In this document: positions 34,757 to 45,651 of the stretch, piece by piece | Numbering within the stretch: the first letter of the stretch is position 1 | How the letters are laid out: each line of letters opens with the position of its first letter | NCBI RefSeq assembly: GCF_030540825.1 | Contig: NZ_JAUOEO010000001.1 | Location: forward strand, 2,267,001-2,331,000 | DNA from: Flavivirga spongiicola | GTDB lineage: Bacteria > Bacteroidota > Bacteroidia > Flavobacteriales > Flavobacteriaceae | Direction of reading: 5' to 3' | Length of the DNA: 64,000 nucleotides | Notes under the pieces: generated by a model | Databases searched by the model: none | What the model saw: the letters and a program-made list of their open reading frames with translations, nothing else | Told to the model about the DNA's origin: nothing | Position numbers and translations under genes: made by a program

Positions 34757-37700
34757 ATGAAAATTAAATTACTCAGCGGTCGTTCCCTCATTCGAAAACG
34801 ACTATTACTCTCGATCATGAAAACGTTTATTCTTTTATTTTGTACGACAGTTTTCAGTTTAACCACAGAAAACACCTACTCTCAAGAGAAAGTTATCATC
34901 AACAAAGACCAATTAATTTCTGTAGATCACGTATTTAGGATCATCCAAAAGCAAACAAAATATGCTTTTATTTATCCTAAAGGGCTCTTTAAAGATGCGC
35001 CAAAGGTCGAATTGAAAAAAGGAGAGATAACATTAGGTGAGTTGCTAAAATTAAGTATAACTCAAAACAAACTTAATTTTGAACTAACTCAAGACAATGT
35101 TATTGTTATTAATGAAAAAAGAATAAATGCAGCTCTCAATCAACAACAAATTACTGGAGTTATAACTACTAGTGATAGTGTTCCATTGGCTGGAGCAACA
35201 ATTATTGAAAAAGGAACTAAAAATGGTACTCAAAGTGATTTTGATGGTGCCTTTAATTTAACAGTAACCAATGCAAATGCCATATTAGTCTTTTCTTATA
35301 TTGGGTATGTAACTCAGGAAATTGCTGTTAATGGACGTACAACTTTTGATATTACATTGCAAGAAGACACAGCTGTGCTTGATGAAGTTATAGTAGTAGG
35401 TTATGGTACAAAAACCAAGGCTACTCTAACAGGTGCCGTTACAACCGTAGGAGCTAAAAATTTTGAAGCAAAACCAGCTGCAAACATTGTGAATTCAATC
35501 CAAGGTCGAATTCCTGGGTTGCTTGTAGTAAGAAATAGTGGTCAATTAGGAAATGAAGGCAATGCTTTTGAAATACGAGGTGAAACTTCAAGAAGTAGTA
35601 CGGGTGTTCTAACTATTATTGATGGGATTCCGCAAAGATCTTTAGGAACAGGAGCTATAGAATCCATTAACCCAGAAGATATAGAAACATTTACAGTGTT
35701 AAAAGATGCTCAAGCTGCTATTTATGGATCAAGAGCAGCCGGAGGCGTTATCTTAATTACCACAAAAAAGGGGAAATCTTCTAAACCGACTGTAAGATAT
35801 ACTTCTAACCTATCTATAAATACTGTTGGAAACTTTTTAGCAAGAACCAATGTAAAACAGCATTTTGAAATGTTCAATGAAGCTTGGGTAAATGATGGCG
35901 TTCCAAATCATTTTTTTGCAGGCATACAAGATCAAGTATTTGCGGCAGATTTATCCAACCCTCAAATAATACCAGGACCATTCTCTGATACACCTACCTT
36001 ATGGACAGGACATAATGAGTGGATGGAGACTATGTGGGGAACATCGGTTTGGCAAAACCATAACTTATCTATTTCTGGTAGAGGCGATAGAAGTAATTAC
36101 TATACCTCATTTCAATATTTAGATCAACAAAGTCAATTACAATACGGGGCAAATTCAAATGAAAAACTAGCTTTTAGAACTAGATATGATTATGAAGTCA
36201 TAGAAGACAAATTAACCATAGGCGCAAATATTTCTATGGATCAACAAACAACTATGACACCTAACAGGTATGGTAGAATGCTAGGTGCTATGCAAAGCGC
36301 ATGGACAAGTCAACCAGTTACAACACCCGAAGGTAATTTTTATCATTTTGGAGGGTTTGCTTCCCCAAACGGTCATGCTGCTTTAGGTGGTGAGAATAAA
36401 CTAATTAGAAGGAATATAAACTTGCAATTTAATGCAGAATTCAAACCTATTAAAGATTTAACCATTAATGCACAGTTTGCAACTTTTAAAGAACTTGATG
36501 AAAGAAAGGATTTGGGAAGAATCTATAGATTTTACCTATGGGACGACACCCCTTCTGCTTGGGGATCTCAACGGAATAGTATCAGTAATGAGTATGGATC
36601 AACAACGCATAATACAGCAAATTTATATGCGACATACAAAAAAAATATAAAAGAGCATAATTTCAGTTTAATGGTTGGTACTGCCCATGAGGAAGATTTT
36701 GACAACGGATTTAGAGCATGGAGAAATGACCTTAGTGACGAAAATTTCCCAATTTTAGATTTTGGAGATCCAGAAGAGCAGTTTAATAGTGAGTCTGGTA
36801 GTCATTATGCTATCAAGTCTTTATTTTCAAGATTAAGTTACGACTATCAAGGAAAGTATATATTTAATGCTACGATAAGAAAAGATCAATCATCTCGATT
36901 TGCTTCAGGGTTTAGAGACGGTTATTTCCCTGGTGCATCTGTGGGATGGATAGTTACTAAAGAAGGATTTATGGAGAACCTCAATAACAGTATTAATTAT
37001 TTAAAATTAAGACTATCTTGGGGAGAATTAGGAAACCAAAATAATGTTGGTCGTTTCGATCATATTTCCAGAATAAGCAAGGGTGGCGCTCCTTTATTTG
37101 GTCCTAATGGATCACCCATACAAGGAAATAGTGCTTCAATAGGTACGTTAGCAGACCCAAATAGAACCTGGGAAACTGTTGAGGTACGAAATATTGGTGT
37201 TGACTTTTCTTTTTTAAATTCTAGATTATCGGGTAGTTTCGATTATTTTAAAAAGCACACTAGAGACATGTTACTTTCATTGGTGTTTCCAGAAACATTA
37301 GGAATTAATACGGTTACTGTTAATGGCGGGGAATTAAAATCAAAAGGATACGAACTTTCTTTAGGTTGGAAAGACAATATAAAAGATTTTAATTATTCTA
37401 TAAAAGCTACTCTGAATAATGATACTAACGAAGTTACTCGATTAGATGATAGTAGGAATATTTCAGAGGGTCAGAATAATTTTCTTGAAGGCCATAGCAC
37501 AGATACTTATTATGGTTTTGTGTTTGATGGATTCTTTCAAACCCAAGCAGAAGCTGATGACTATAAAGCAAACACTGCATCTAACTTTGCCGGATTCCCT
37601 TTTCAGCCTGGGGATGCTAGTTACAAAGACTTAGATGGTGATGGAGAACTTGAGTTTACCCCTTATAAAGAAGGAGATCCAGAGTCTGGAGATATGGTAA

Positions 37701-38209
37701 ATTTAGGAGATGGGAGAAGACACAATATATTTTCTCTAGATTTAAGTTTTGATTATAAAGGTTTTGATTTTTCTGCCTTTTTTCAAGGTGTTGGAAAATG
37801 GAATATTTATACCAACGACTCTCCTGTAGGAAGCGATTGGTGGAACCAGCCCTTTGCTTATACATATAATACAACATGGTCTCCAGATAGACCTAATGCT
37901 TTACGCCCAAGATTAAGTGCCAATGGAGGCATTGACTTTAATAACTATCAAATGCACTCTAACGCTCCACACAGAAAGATAAATAACGCTTATGTGAGAT
38001 TAAAAAATATTCAATTGGGCTATACTATTCCAAGTGCGGTGATGGATAATTTGGGAATTAGTAAGTTTCGCGTATACTTTAGTGGTGTTGACTTATGGGA
38101 ATTAACCAATAAGAATTTACCAGATGGATCAGATCCAGAAAGACCTTTTGGTTCTGCTTTTACGCCATTTGTAAGATCGTATTCATTTGGTATAGATTTA
38201 ACATTTTAA
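34757..38209 (+). CDS. SusC/RagA outer-membrane TonB-linked transporter with STN domain (locus 1)
   Basis: 1150 residues. Signal region with the usual long Bacteroidota leader, STN domain (about 50-120), CarboxypepD_reg-like domain (about 130-205, ITGVITTSDSVPLAGATIIEKG), plug beginning DEVIVVGYGTKTKATLTGAV and containing YGSRAAGGVILITTKKG, then a 22-strand barrel ending SFGIDLTF. Forms the glycan importer with SusD 11 nt downstream. The STN domain links transport to FecR/ECF signalling. Confidence 0.95.
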   Translation: MKIKLLSGRSLIRKRLLLSIMKTFILLFCTTVFSLTTENTYSQEKVIINKDQLISVDHVFRIIQKQTKYAFIYPKGLFKDAPKVELKKGEITLGELLKLSITQNKLNFELTQDNVIVINEKRINAALNQQQITGVITTSDSVPLAGATIIEKGTKNGTQSDFDGAFNLTVTNANAILVFSYIGYVTQEIAVNGRTTFDITLQEDTAVLDEVIVVGYGTKTKATLTGAVTTVGAKNFEAKPAANIVNSIQGRIPGLLVVRNSGQLGNEGNAFEIRGETSRSSTGVLTIIDGIPQRSLGTGAIESINPEDIETFTVLKDAQAAIYGSRAAGGVILITTKKGKSSKPTVRYTSNLSINTVGNFLARTNVKQHFEMFNEAWVNDGVPNHFFAGIQDQVFAADLSNPQIIPGPFSDTPTLWTGHNEWMETMWGTSVWQNHNLSISGRGDRSNYYTSFQYLDQQSQLQYGANSNEKLAFRTRYDYEVIEDKLTIGANISMDQQTTMTPNRYGRMLGAMQSAWTSQPVTTPEGNFYHFGGFASPNGHAALGGENKLIRRNINLQFNAEFKPIKDLTINAQFATFKELDERKDLGRIYRFYLWDDTPSAWGSQRNSISNEYGSTTHNTANLYATYKKNIKEHNFSLMVGTAHEEDFDNGFRAWRNDLSDENFPILDFGDPEEQFNSESGSHYAIKSLFSRLSYDYQGKYIFNATIRKDQSSRFASGFRDGYFPGASVGWIVTKEGFMENLNNSINYLKLRLSWGELGNQNNVGRFDHISRISKGGAPLFGPNGSPIQGNSASIGTLADPNRTWETVEVRNIGVDFSFLNSRLSGSFDYFKKHTRDMLLSLVFPETLGINTVTVNGGELKSKGYELSLGWKDNIKDFNYSIKATLNNDTNEVTRLDDSRNISEGQNNFLEGHSTDTYYGFVFDGFFQTQAEADDYKANTASNFAGFPFQPGDASYKDLDGDGELEFTPYKEGDPESGDMVNLGDGRRHNIFSLDLSFDYKGFDFSAFFQGVGKWNIYTNDSPVGSDWWNQPFAYTYNTTWSPDRPNALRPRLSANGGIDFNNYQMHSNAPHRKINNAYVRLKNIQLGYTIPSAVMDNLGISKFRVYFSGVDLWELTNKNLPDGSDPERPFGSAFTPFVRSYSFGIDLTF

Positions 38210-38220
38210 ATAAGTTTACT

Positions 38221-39936
38221 ATGAAAAAAATAATATTAAATATAATTATAATAGCTAGCTTATGTTTTTCTTGCGAGAGAGACTTAGATTTAGCTCCCGT
38301 AACTGAAGTTTCTGAAACTACTTTTTTTAAAAAAGCTAGTGATTTTGAAGAATTCGCCAATCAATATTATGGTTCATTATCTGGTTTTGGTACACCTGGA
38401 CTTGATCGTCAATCTGACATAATGTTTGGATTAGGTACCAATAATATAAGTAATGGATCCTATGTAACGAGTGAAGAATCTGGCTTTTGGAATGGGTCTT
38501 ATGATAGAATAAGACAAACCACCTTTTTATTACAAAAATATGATGCTTTAGAAGATGCTAGTTTAAAAACGGAGGCTGTCATATATGCAGCCGAAGCACG
38601 TTTTTTTAGAGCCTATGCTTATTTTAATTTAGTGAAAAATTATGGAGGCGTACCATTAATTACTCAAATATTAAATACGACTGATACAGAAATCTTATTT
38701 AAAGCACGTAACTCTAGAGAAGAGGTTATAACACAAGTTTTAACAGACTTAGATGCGGCTATTTCAGATTTACCAGAACAGAGTAGTTATGAAGGTGGTA
38801 ATTCAGATGGCAGAATTACTAAAGGAGCTGCTTTGTCCTTTAAAGCAAAAGTTGCTCTTTTTGAAGGGACTTGGAGAAAATATCATGGCGGTTCAGTTGG
38901 AAATTTACTAGATCAAGCTATTGCAGCTTCAAATGCAGTTATCTCGAGCAATGAATATGAAATCTTTAATCACACAGCAGATTTTGGAGGTAGTGCTATA
39001 GATAATTACAAGTACTTTTTTATTTTAGAACAAGCTAATAAAACGAATGCAGCGAATTTAACAAAAAATGATAATAAAGAATTTATTATTGAGCGTAGGT
39101 TTGATAGAGGAAGAGAAGTTGGCGGTGGTATAGCAGATCCAAGAGGCTTCTCTCCAACCAGTAAGTTAGCTAATATGTATTTATGTACGGATGGTTTACC
39201 TATAGATAAATCCCCGTTATTTCAAGGCTATGATTTAGTAGGAGACGAATATATTAACAGAGATTCACGTATGGCTGGTATCATGATGGTACCTTTTGAG
39301 CAACAATGGTCGTATAGACAAACGGTATGGCAAAGGGATTGGTCGGATCCTATGGCTAATGGTTTCACTAATACCATTGAAATACCTGGCAGAACAACCA
39401 CTGGTTATACATTGCATAAGTTGCACCCTGAAATTATTGGCCCTAACGGAGTTGATTACCCCGTATTGCGCTATGCCGAAGTTCTATTAATCTTTGCTGA
39501 GGCTACTTTTGAAAAAGACGGATCTATATCTGATGCCGATTTAAATAAATCGATTAATGTTTTAAGAGATAGAGCAGGTATAGCAAATTTAACTAATGCT
39601 CTAGTGACTAATAATGGTCTAGACATGCTAACCGAAATTCGTAGAGAACGGACTATAGAATTAGCCATGGAAGGCCTTAGGTATGATGATTTAAGGCGTT
39701 GGAAAACAGCCGAAATAGAATTACCAAAAGCCATTACAGGGATTAAATATGCTGGAACTCAATTTGAAACCGATGCGCCTTGGAACACTTTATCTGTAAC
39801 ATTAGATGCTGATGGGTTTATGATTGTTGATGATGTTTCTGCACGTTCTTTTGATGCTAATAAACATTATTTACAACCGTTACCTACAAATCAAGTGGAG
39901 CTAACCGAGATGGAGCAAAATCCTGGATGGAATTGA
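38221..39936 (+). CDS. SusD/RagB substrate-binding lipoprotein (locus 1)
   Basis: 571 residues. Lipoprotein signal with Cys18 (SLCFSC|ERDLDL). TPR-like N-terminal helices (AEARFFRAYAYFNLVKNYGGVPLI) and the C-terminal SusD segment with RRERTIELAMEGLRYDDLRRWK. Ends EMEQNPGWN, the classical SusD/RagB ending. Cell-surface lid of the SusC barrel. Confidence 0.95.
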   Translation: MKKIILNIIIIASLCFSCERDLDLAPVTEVSETTFFKKASDFEEFANQYYGSLSGFGTPGLDRQSDIMFGLGTNNISNGSYVTSEESGFWNGSYDRIRQTTFLLQKYDALEDASLKTEAVIYAAEARFFRAYAYFNLVKNYGGVPLITQILNTTDTEILFKARNSREEVITQVLTDLDAAISDLPEQSSYEGGNSDGRITKGAALSFKAKVALFEGTWRKYHGGSVGNLLDQAIAASNAVISSNEYEIFNHTADFGGSAIDNYKYFFILEQANKTNAANLTKNDNKEFIIERRFDRGREVGGGIADPRGFSPTSKLANMYLCTDGLPIDKSPLFQGYDLVGDEYINRDSRMAGIMMVPFEQQWSYRQTVWQRDWSDPMANGFTNTIEIPGRTTTGYTLHKLHPEIIGPNGVDYPVLRYAEVLLIFAEATFEKDGSISDADLNKSINVLRDRAGIANLTNALVTNNGLDMLTEIRRERTIELAMEGLRYDDLRRWKTAEIELPKAITGIKYAGTQFETDAPWNTLSVTLDADGFMIVDDVSARSFDANKHYLQPLPTNQVELTEMEQNPGWN

Positions 39937-39990
39937 TTGATAAGTTAAAAAAAATAAAAATTTAATAATTAGTTTTTGAGTTTAGTACTA

Positions 39991-40027
39991 AAAGTTGCAA
40001 TGATATTTTATTATTGCAGCTTTTTTT
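39991..40027 (+). terminator. Terminator after susD (locus 1)
   Basis: AGTTGCAAT (39993-40001) pairs with ATTGCAGCT (40013-40021) with one bulge, followed by a T-run. It separates susCD from the GH116 genes, which therefore need a separate promoter or readthrough. Confidence 0.7.
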
Positions 40028-40256
40028 ACTAAGCCTCATGGCCTTATACAATCACTACAGCTAGCACATTGATTTAATTATTTATAAGGGATATTAAACT
40101 TTTTGATGCTTTAGTCGTTTTTCGATGTATTCTAAAGCCAAAAGAGTATTATAATTGAGCGGTTTTTTGGTAGACTTCCTTCTAGATAACATATAGTTTT
40201 GAAAGACAATAGCATTACTAATTGTGTGAATAAAAGATATTCGAAAAAATAGAATT
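40028..40256 (-). other. Spacer with an unrecognised coding remnant
   Basis: On the minus strand about 49 codons stay open (about 40240-40094), including ISNAIVFQNYMLSRRKSTKK and the ending LALEYIEKRLKHQKV. The composition looks like the C-terminus of a real protein, possibly of a mobile element, but I cannot place it in a family. No start or promoter is seen. Confidence 0.3.
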
Positions 40257-42866
40257 ATGAAAAAAATTGGAGTATTAGTTTTAATCTGTTTGATGTCTAA
40301 AATTGGGATATCTCAAAATGAATTTGGACATATAATAAAAGAAAATAAGAACTTGTCTAAAGAATGGAAGGCATCTTTATATAAAAAGGGAGAGCAAAAA
40401 ATATATAGAGACGAAGAATTAAATACTATTGGAATGCCCTGTGGAGGAATTGCTTCAGGTCAATTATATGTTCGGGGTGATGGAACACTGGCTAATTGGT
40501 GGATTGCTAATAATGCCTACAATACAGGTTATGGTATTGACCATTTATTAAATTTTGAAACAGCTCAAGGCCCTTGGAAAGTTTGTTATCAAACATTCGA
40601 ACCATTTAGTTACTTTGAACAAGGTTTCGAGATAGAAATACAATCAGGGAACAAATTGTATACTCGAAAACTTGATAAAACAGGGTTTAACAATATTGGT
40701 TTTATTGGGGAATATCCCATTGCCAAGGTATTGTATGAAGATAAAAAGAAAGCATTACCTGTTGATATAACTATGGAGGTGTTTTCACCATTTATTCCTT
40801 TGAATGCAAAAGAATCGGCAACTCCTGGAACCATTTTAAAATTTAAAATAAAAAACAGATCATCAAAAGAACTAAAGGTTAGTTTATCTGGGTACCTTCA
40901 GAATATGGTGATGGCAGATTTAAAAAACGACATTAAAGGTACTATTAGAAATCAGGTTAAGCAAACTGAAGAAATGCAAACCTTATACATGGATTATATT
41001 CCTGAAAACCAAGCAGAAAGTTTTCACCCTTACTTTGGAAACATGTCACTTTCATTAATTCAAAGCACAGGAATAGTTTTTACAGATAAAATCAAAAAAG
41101 AAAAAGAGATCAGTCTTAAAGCTATACAAGAAGAATTAATCGGGAGTGTTCAAAGTAATATTAGTCTTAATAAAGGAGAAGAAAAAGAAATTACTTTTTT
41201 ATTGACATGGTATTTTCCAAATCGACCAAAACAATATGGAAATGGCGGCAACTGGAATAAAGCCATACCTACAAAAGGTGAGTCAATAGGAAATATGTAT
41301 GCCAATTGGTTTAATTCATCTATAGATGTGGCAACATACTTAAAAAATGATATACAACGCCTGTCTCAAAACACATATAAATTTCATGATTCCTGGTATA
41401 ATAAATCGACCTTGCCATATTGGTTAAGACAACGAATTATGATGCCAGTATCCACCTTAGCAACCGAAACATGTCAGTGGTGGGCCAATGACAAATTTTG
41501 GGCATGGGAAGGTGTAGGATCTTGTGTAGGTACGTGTACACATGTTTATAATTATGAACAAGCAATAGCCAGATTATTTCCAGAATTGGAACGAAATATT
41601 AGAGAAAAAACAGATTTAGAAACTTCTTTTGGAGATGATGGAGGTATACAAGCACGTAATGGTTGGGGCAGTGTATTATTAGATGGGCATATAGGCGCTA
41701 TTCTAAAATCATATAGAGAATACCTAATTTCAAAAGATCAATTATTTCTATCTAGGAACTGGAGTAAAATAAAAAAAGCAATGGAATTTGCGTTTAAACA
41801 TGATGGAAATTTGAATGGATTAATAGAAGGAAAGCAATCCAATACATACGATATTAGCTTTGAAGGCGCGAATAGTTATGTTGGAGGGCTGTATTTAGCA
41901 TCTTTAAGAGCAGCAGAAGAAATGGCTCTGATTATGGATGATACCGATTTTGCTACAAAATGCCATGATATTTTTAAAAGCGGAAAAGAATTATCCGTAA
42001 AAAAAATATGGAATGGCGAATATTTTTTCCAAGATGTTGATTTAGAAAAGCATCCAAAATTTCAATATGCAAATGGGTGTTTAAGCGATCAACTATTTGG
42101 ACAAACATGGGCACACCAATTAAATTTAGGGTATATCTATCCCAAAGAATATGTCGATAAGGCTTTACAATCCATCTGGAAGTACAATTGGACTCAAGAC
42201 ATTGGTCCTCATGTATCAAAATTTAAACCAGAACGAAATTATGCCAACGCAGGAGAACCAGGACTATTAAATTGTACTTGGCCAATTAGTGAACATTTAA
42301 ATGAAAATGCCGTTCGATACAGAAATGAAGTATGGACAGGAATTGAATATCAGGTAGCAACAAACATGATTTACGATGACATGATTGAGGAAGGTTTGTC
42401 TATAGTGAAAGGAGTTCATGAAAGGTATAGACCAGAAAAACATAATCCTTGGAACGAAATTGAATGTGGTGATCATTATGCAAGAGCACTTGCTTCATGG
42501 GGTATATTAATTGCTTTAGAGGATTATTTTTATGATGGACCAAAAGGCATTTTGGGTTTTGCTCCAAAAATTCAAAAAAGCAACTTTGAAAGTTATTTTA
42601 CAACAGCAAAAGGGTGGGGAAACATTTCTCAAACCAGAAAAAATAATGTTCAGCATAACAATTTGAACCTTGTAAATGGTAAATTGGAATTATCTCAATT
42701 GAATTTTGAAATCCCATCTAATAAGCATGTCAAATCTGTTTTTCTATTAAAGAATAACAAGAAAATAGCAATTAATTTTAAGCAGAAGGAGAAAACGGTA
42801 CAAATAAATTTTAAAAGAACGCCCTTTTATTCCGCTGATATTCTTGAAACTAAGATCGAGTATTAG
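40257..42866 (+). CDS. GH116-family beta-glycosidase (1)
   Basis: 869 residues with signal peptide 1-19. An N-terminal beta-sandwich (about 45-330, GMPCGGIASGQLYVRGDG) and a C-terminal (alpha/alpha)6 domain resemble bile-acid beta-glucosidase GBA2 and TxGH116. By alignment to GBA2 motifs the nucleophile is E418 in WAWEGVGS, followed by CTHVYNYEQAIARLFPEL. The acid/base is D532 in SNTYDISFEGANSYVGGLYLAS. Known activities include beta-glucosidase, beta-xylosidase and beta-GlcNAcase, so the exact substrate is open. Confidence 0.87.
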   Translation: MKKIGVLVLICLMSKIGISQNEFGHIIKENKNLSKEWKASLYKKGEQKIYRDEELNTIGMPCGGIASGQLYVRGDGTLANWWIANNAYNTGYGIDHLLNFETAQGPWKVCYQTFEPFSYFEQGFEIEIQSGNKLYTRKLDKTGFNNIGFIGEYPIAKVLYEDKKKALPVDITMEVFSPFIPLNAKESATPGTILKFKIKNRSSKELKVSLSGYLQNMVMADLKNDIKGTIRNQVKQTEEMQTLYMDYIPENQAESFHPYFGNMSLSLIQSTGIVFTDKIKKEKEISLKAIQEELIGSVQSNISLNKGEEKEITFLLTWYFPNRPKQYGNGGNWNKAIPTKGESIGNMYANWFNSSIDVATYLKNDIQRLSQNTYKFHDSWYNKSTLPYWLRQRIMMPVSTLATETCQWWANDKFWAWEGVGSCVGTCTHVYNYEQAIARLFPELERNIREKTDLETSFGDDGGIQARNGWGSVLLDGHIGAILKSYREYLISKDQLFLSRNWSKIKKAMEFAFKHDGNLNGLIEGKQSNTYDISFEGANSYVGGLYLASLRAAEEMALIMDDTDFATKCHDIFKSGKELSVKKIWNGEYFFQDVDLEKHPKFQYANGCLSDQLFGQTWAHQLNLGYIYPKEYVDKALQSIWKYNWTQDIGPHVSKFKPERNYANAGEPGLLNCTWPISEHLNENAVRYRNEVWTGIEYQVATNMIYDDMIEEGLSIVKGVHERYRPEKHNPWNEIECGDHYARALASWGILIALEDYFYDGPKGILGFAPKIQKSNFESYFTTAKGWGNISQTRKNNVQHNNLNLVNGKLELSQLNFEIPSNKHVKSVFLLKNNKKIAINFKQKEKTVQINFKRTPFYSADILETKIEY

Positions 42867-42971
42867 TGCTTCAGAACCCAAATAGAATATTAAAGATCAC
42901 GATCTCGATAAACTAAATTGAAACTGTTTTTTAAGTTATGAAAAAACGTAATATTATTAATAAATAGGAAT

Positions 42972-45575
42972 ATGAAAAAATTAAGCATCTTTATTTTTTT
43001 AGGATTGTTTGTAATGAAGATCACTGCTCAACAAAAAAGTGAAAATGAATTGCAAAATAATGACACTAATGAATTAAAATATATAGGAATGCCTGTTGGT
43101 GGTATCTGTGCAGGACAGGTATATCTTGGAGGAGATGGTCAATTGTGGTATTGGGATATATTTAACGTATCTATGCTAAATCCAGGTAGTGAAGGTGGAC
43201 ATAGATATTATGAAAACCCATTAACCCAAGAAAAAAAGTTTGAAAATGGTTTTGGACTAACCATACGTCAAGGCGATCGTGTTCTAGTTAGGCCTTTAAA
43301 CAGTACTGGCTTTTCAGATGTACAATTTGAAGGAGAATACCCTATTGGCAAAGTTTCTTATAATGATGATAGATTACCAATAAGTGCAAACTTAAAAGCT
43401 TATACGCCATTCATTCCAACAGATGCTAAGAATTCCGGACTACCGGTCACCATATTAGAATATACCGTTACCAATAAAGACGATGAAGATGTAAGTATAG
43501 AATTATCTGGGTGGTTACAAAATATGTCGAGTTTCTTAAGTGCAGAAGGTCATGAAGGCAAGCATACAAATAAGGTGGTTTCAACAGAAGAATATACACG
43601 TTTGGTATGCGAGAGTGATGATAAATTTAAAGATAAATTACCAGATTGGGGCTCTATGAGTTTGACTTTGGTTGGTAAAGGAAAGGCTTTGGCGGAGTCA
43701 AAGGATTCAAAAGGATTACGCATCTTTAGTGCAGATGGAAACAAGAAGAAAGCTTCTACAAATCTTGGAAATAAATTAGTAGGTAGCGTATCTGGTTCTA
43801 CAGTTTTAAAGCCAGGAGAAAGCAAAACTTTTACATTTCATTTAAGTTGGTATTTCCCAAATATCAATTTATGGAACGGAGGGCACCATTGGAAAAACAA
43901 AGAAAATCTAAGACATTATTATACGACGTATTTTAATAATTCTAATGAAGTGTCTGATTATTTATTAAAGAATAATAACCTATTGGAAGCCACCAAAACA
44001 TGGAATAGAACTTGGTATAATTCTTCATTACCAAAATGGTTTTTGGACAGAACTTTTGTCAATGTGAGCACTTTAGCAACAACAGCTTCGGTAAGGTTTA
44101 ATGATTTAACAGACGCTCCAGAAAGTGAAGGACGTTTTTATACCTATGAAGGAGTTTACTTAGGAGAAGGAACTTGCACACATGTATTTCATTACGAGCA
44201 AGCGATGGGAAGAGTGTTTCCTAATTTATCTCGTCAACTACGCGAGCAAACAGATCTAGGCTTGTCTTTTACAAATAATGGAATTATTAAATATAGGGGA
44301 GAGTTTAGTGGTTTAGGTCGTCATGATGGTCGAGGGTTTGCTATTGATGGTCATGCTGGAACTGTCATGCGTATTTACCGTGAACATTTGATGTCCAGAG
44401 ATAAAGTATTTTTGAAAAAAAATTGGAATAAAATCAAGAAAACCATCCAAGTTATGATTAATCAAGACAAGGAAAAAACGGGCTACGCTGATGGTATTTT
44501 GGAAGGGAAACAATACAATACCTTAGATAGAACGTGGTACGGAAAAATTACTTGGATTAGTGGTTTGTATGCAGCTTCGCTAAAAGCAGGTGCTGAAATG
44601 GCAAAAGAAATGGGTGACCTAAAGTTTTCTAGAGTATGTGCGAAAATAGCAAAGAAATCGTACAAAAATATTTCTAAAGAATTGTTTAATGGCGAATATT
44701 TTATTCAAAAAACAGATCCAGAACATCCAGAAGCTCCTAATACAAACATAGGCTGTCACACAGATCAATTATTGGGGCAATATTGGACTACTCAAACAGG
44801 GTTGGGTGATATTTTACCAAAAGAAATGGTGAAAAAGTCATTGCAATCTATTATGAAATACAATTTCACGGAAAACTATGGGGACTATTTGAAAAATGCA
44901 GATATTCCTGTAAAGCGTTTTTATGCAGATAAAGATGAGCAAGGCATTATCATGTGTACCTTTCCAAAAGGCGGAACAGACAAGGCTCCTGGAGTTATAA
45001 AAAATGAATGGGAGAAACTGGTTATAGGTTATTTTAGTGAGGTATGGACAGGGCAGGAACATCAATTGGCAGCAACACTTATTTCTGAGGGATTTGTAGA
45101 AGAGGCTCTGAAAGTGGAAAGAGCCGTTCATGATCGTTATGCACCGTCCAAAAGAAATCCGTATAATGAAATTGAGTATGGGAATCATTATACGCGTGCT
45201 ATGAGTGGTTATGCTCCATTTGTTTCAGCTTCGGGCTTTACCTACCATGGGCCGAACGGAATCATTGGATTTGACCCTAAAATTAATCCAAACAACTTTA
45301 AATCGGCATTTATTGTTGCAGAAGGATGGGGCAGTTTTTCACAAAAACAAGATCAAGAAAAACAAATGTGTGAGCTACAGCTTAATTATGGGAATTTAAA
45401 ATTAAGTCAACTTAATTTGGTTGTTGTTAACAAGGAAACGCCTTCAACGGTAGAGGTTTTATTAAATAAGAAAAAAGTTAAAACAACCTATTCTATTAAG
45501 AATAATCAACTAAAAATAAAGTTTGACTTCATAGAATTAAAGGAAACAGATCTTTTTGAAGTAATAATAAAATAA
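42972..45575 (+). CDS. GH116-family beta-glycosidase (2)
   Basis: 867 residues with signal peptide 1-19 (MKITA|QQ). Same two-domain plan as the preceding gene: GMPVGGICAGQVYLGGDGQL at the N-terminus; nucleophile E393 in YTYEGVYLGEG followed by CTHVFHYEQAMGRVFPNL; acid/base D519 in YNTLDRTWYG. The two are clearly diverged paralogues (the acid/base loops differ, NTYDISFEGA against NTLDRTWYGK), suggesting different linkage or sugar preference. The 105-nt gap suggests one transcript. Confidence 0.87.
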   Translation: MKKLSIFIFLGLFVMKITAQQKSENELQNNDTNELKYIGMPVGGICAGQVYLGGDGQLWYWDIFNVSMLNPGSEGGHRYYENPLTQEKKFENGFGLTIRQGDRVLVRPLNSTGFSDVQFEGEYPIGKVSYNDDRLPISANLKAYTPFIPTDAKNSGLPVTILEYTVTNKDDEDVSIELSGWLQNMSSFLSAEGHEGKHTNKVVSTEEYTRLVCESDDKFKDKLPDWGSMSLTLVGKGKALAESKDSKGLRIFSADGNKKKASTNLGNKLVGSVSGSTVLKPGESKTFTFHLSWYFPNINLWNGGHHWKNKENLRHYYTTYFNNSNEVSDYLLKNNNLLEATKTWNRTWYNSSLPKWFLDRTFVNVSTLATTASVRFNDLTDAPESEGRFYTYEGVYLGEGTCTHVFHYEQAMGRVFPNLSRQLREQTDLGLSFTNNGIIKYRGEFSGLGRHDGRGFAIDGHAGTVMRIYREHLMSRDKVFLKKNWNKIKKTIQVMINQDKEKTGYADGILEGKQYNTLDRTWYGKITWISGLYAASLKAGAEMAKEMGDLKFSRVCAKIAKKSYKNISKELFNGEYFIQKTDPEHPEAPNTNIGCHTDQLLGQYWTTQTGLGDILPKEMVKKSLQSIMKYNFTENYGDYLKNADIPVKRFYADKDEQGIIMCTFPKGGTDKAPGVIKNEWEKLVIGYFSEVWTGQEHQLAATLISEGFVEEALKVERAVHDRYAPSKRNPYNEIEYGNHYTRAMSGYAPFVSASGFTYHGPNGIIGFDPKINPNNFKSAFIVAEGWGSFSQKQDQEKQMCELQLNYGNLKLSQLNLVVVNKETPSTVEVLLNKKKVKTTYSIKNNQLKIKFDFIELKETDLFEVIIK

Positions 45576-45651
45576 GAACTTTCTAGTAAAATTCTGACAA
45601 TAAGTGTTGTGTGCTTCTGTTTGATAGTGTACGGTGCGTCAATCTCAATTC

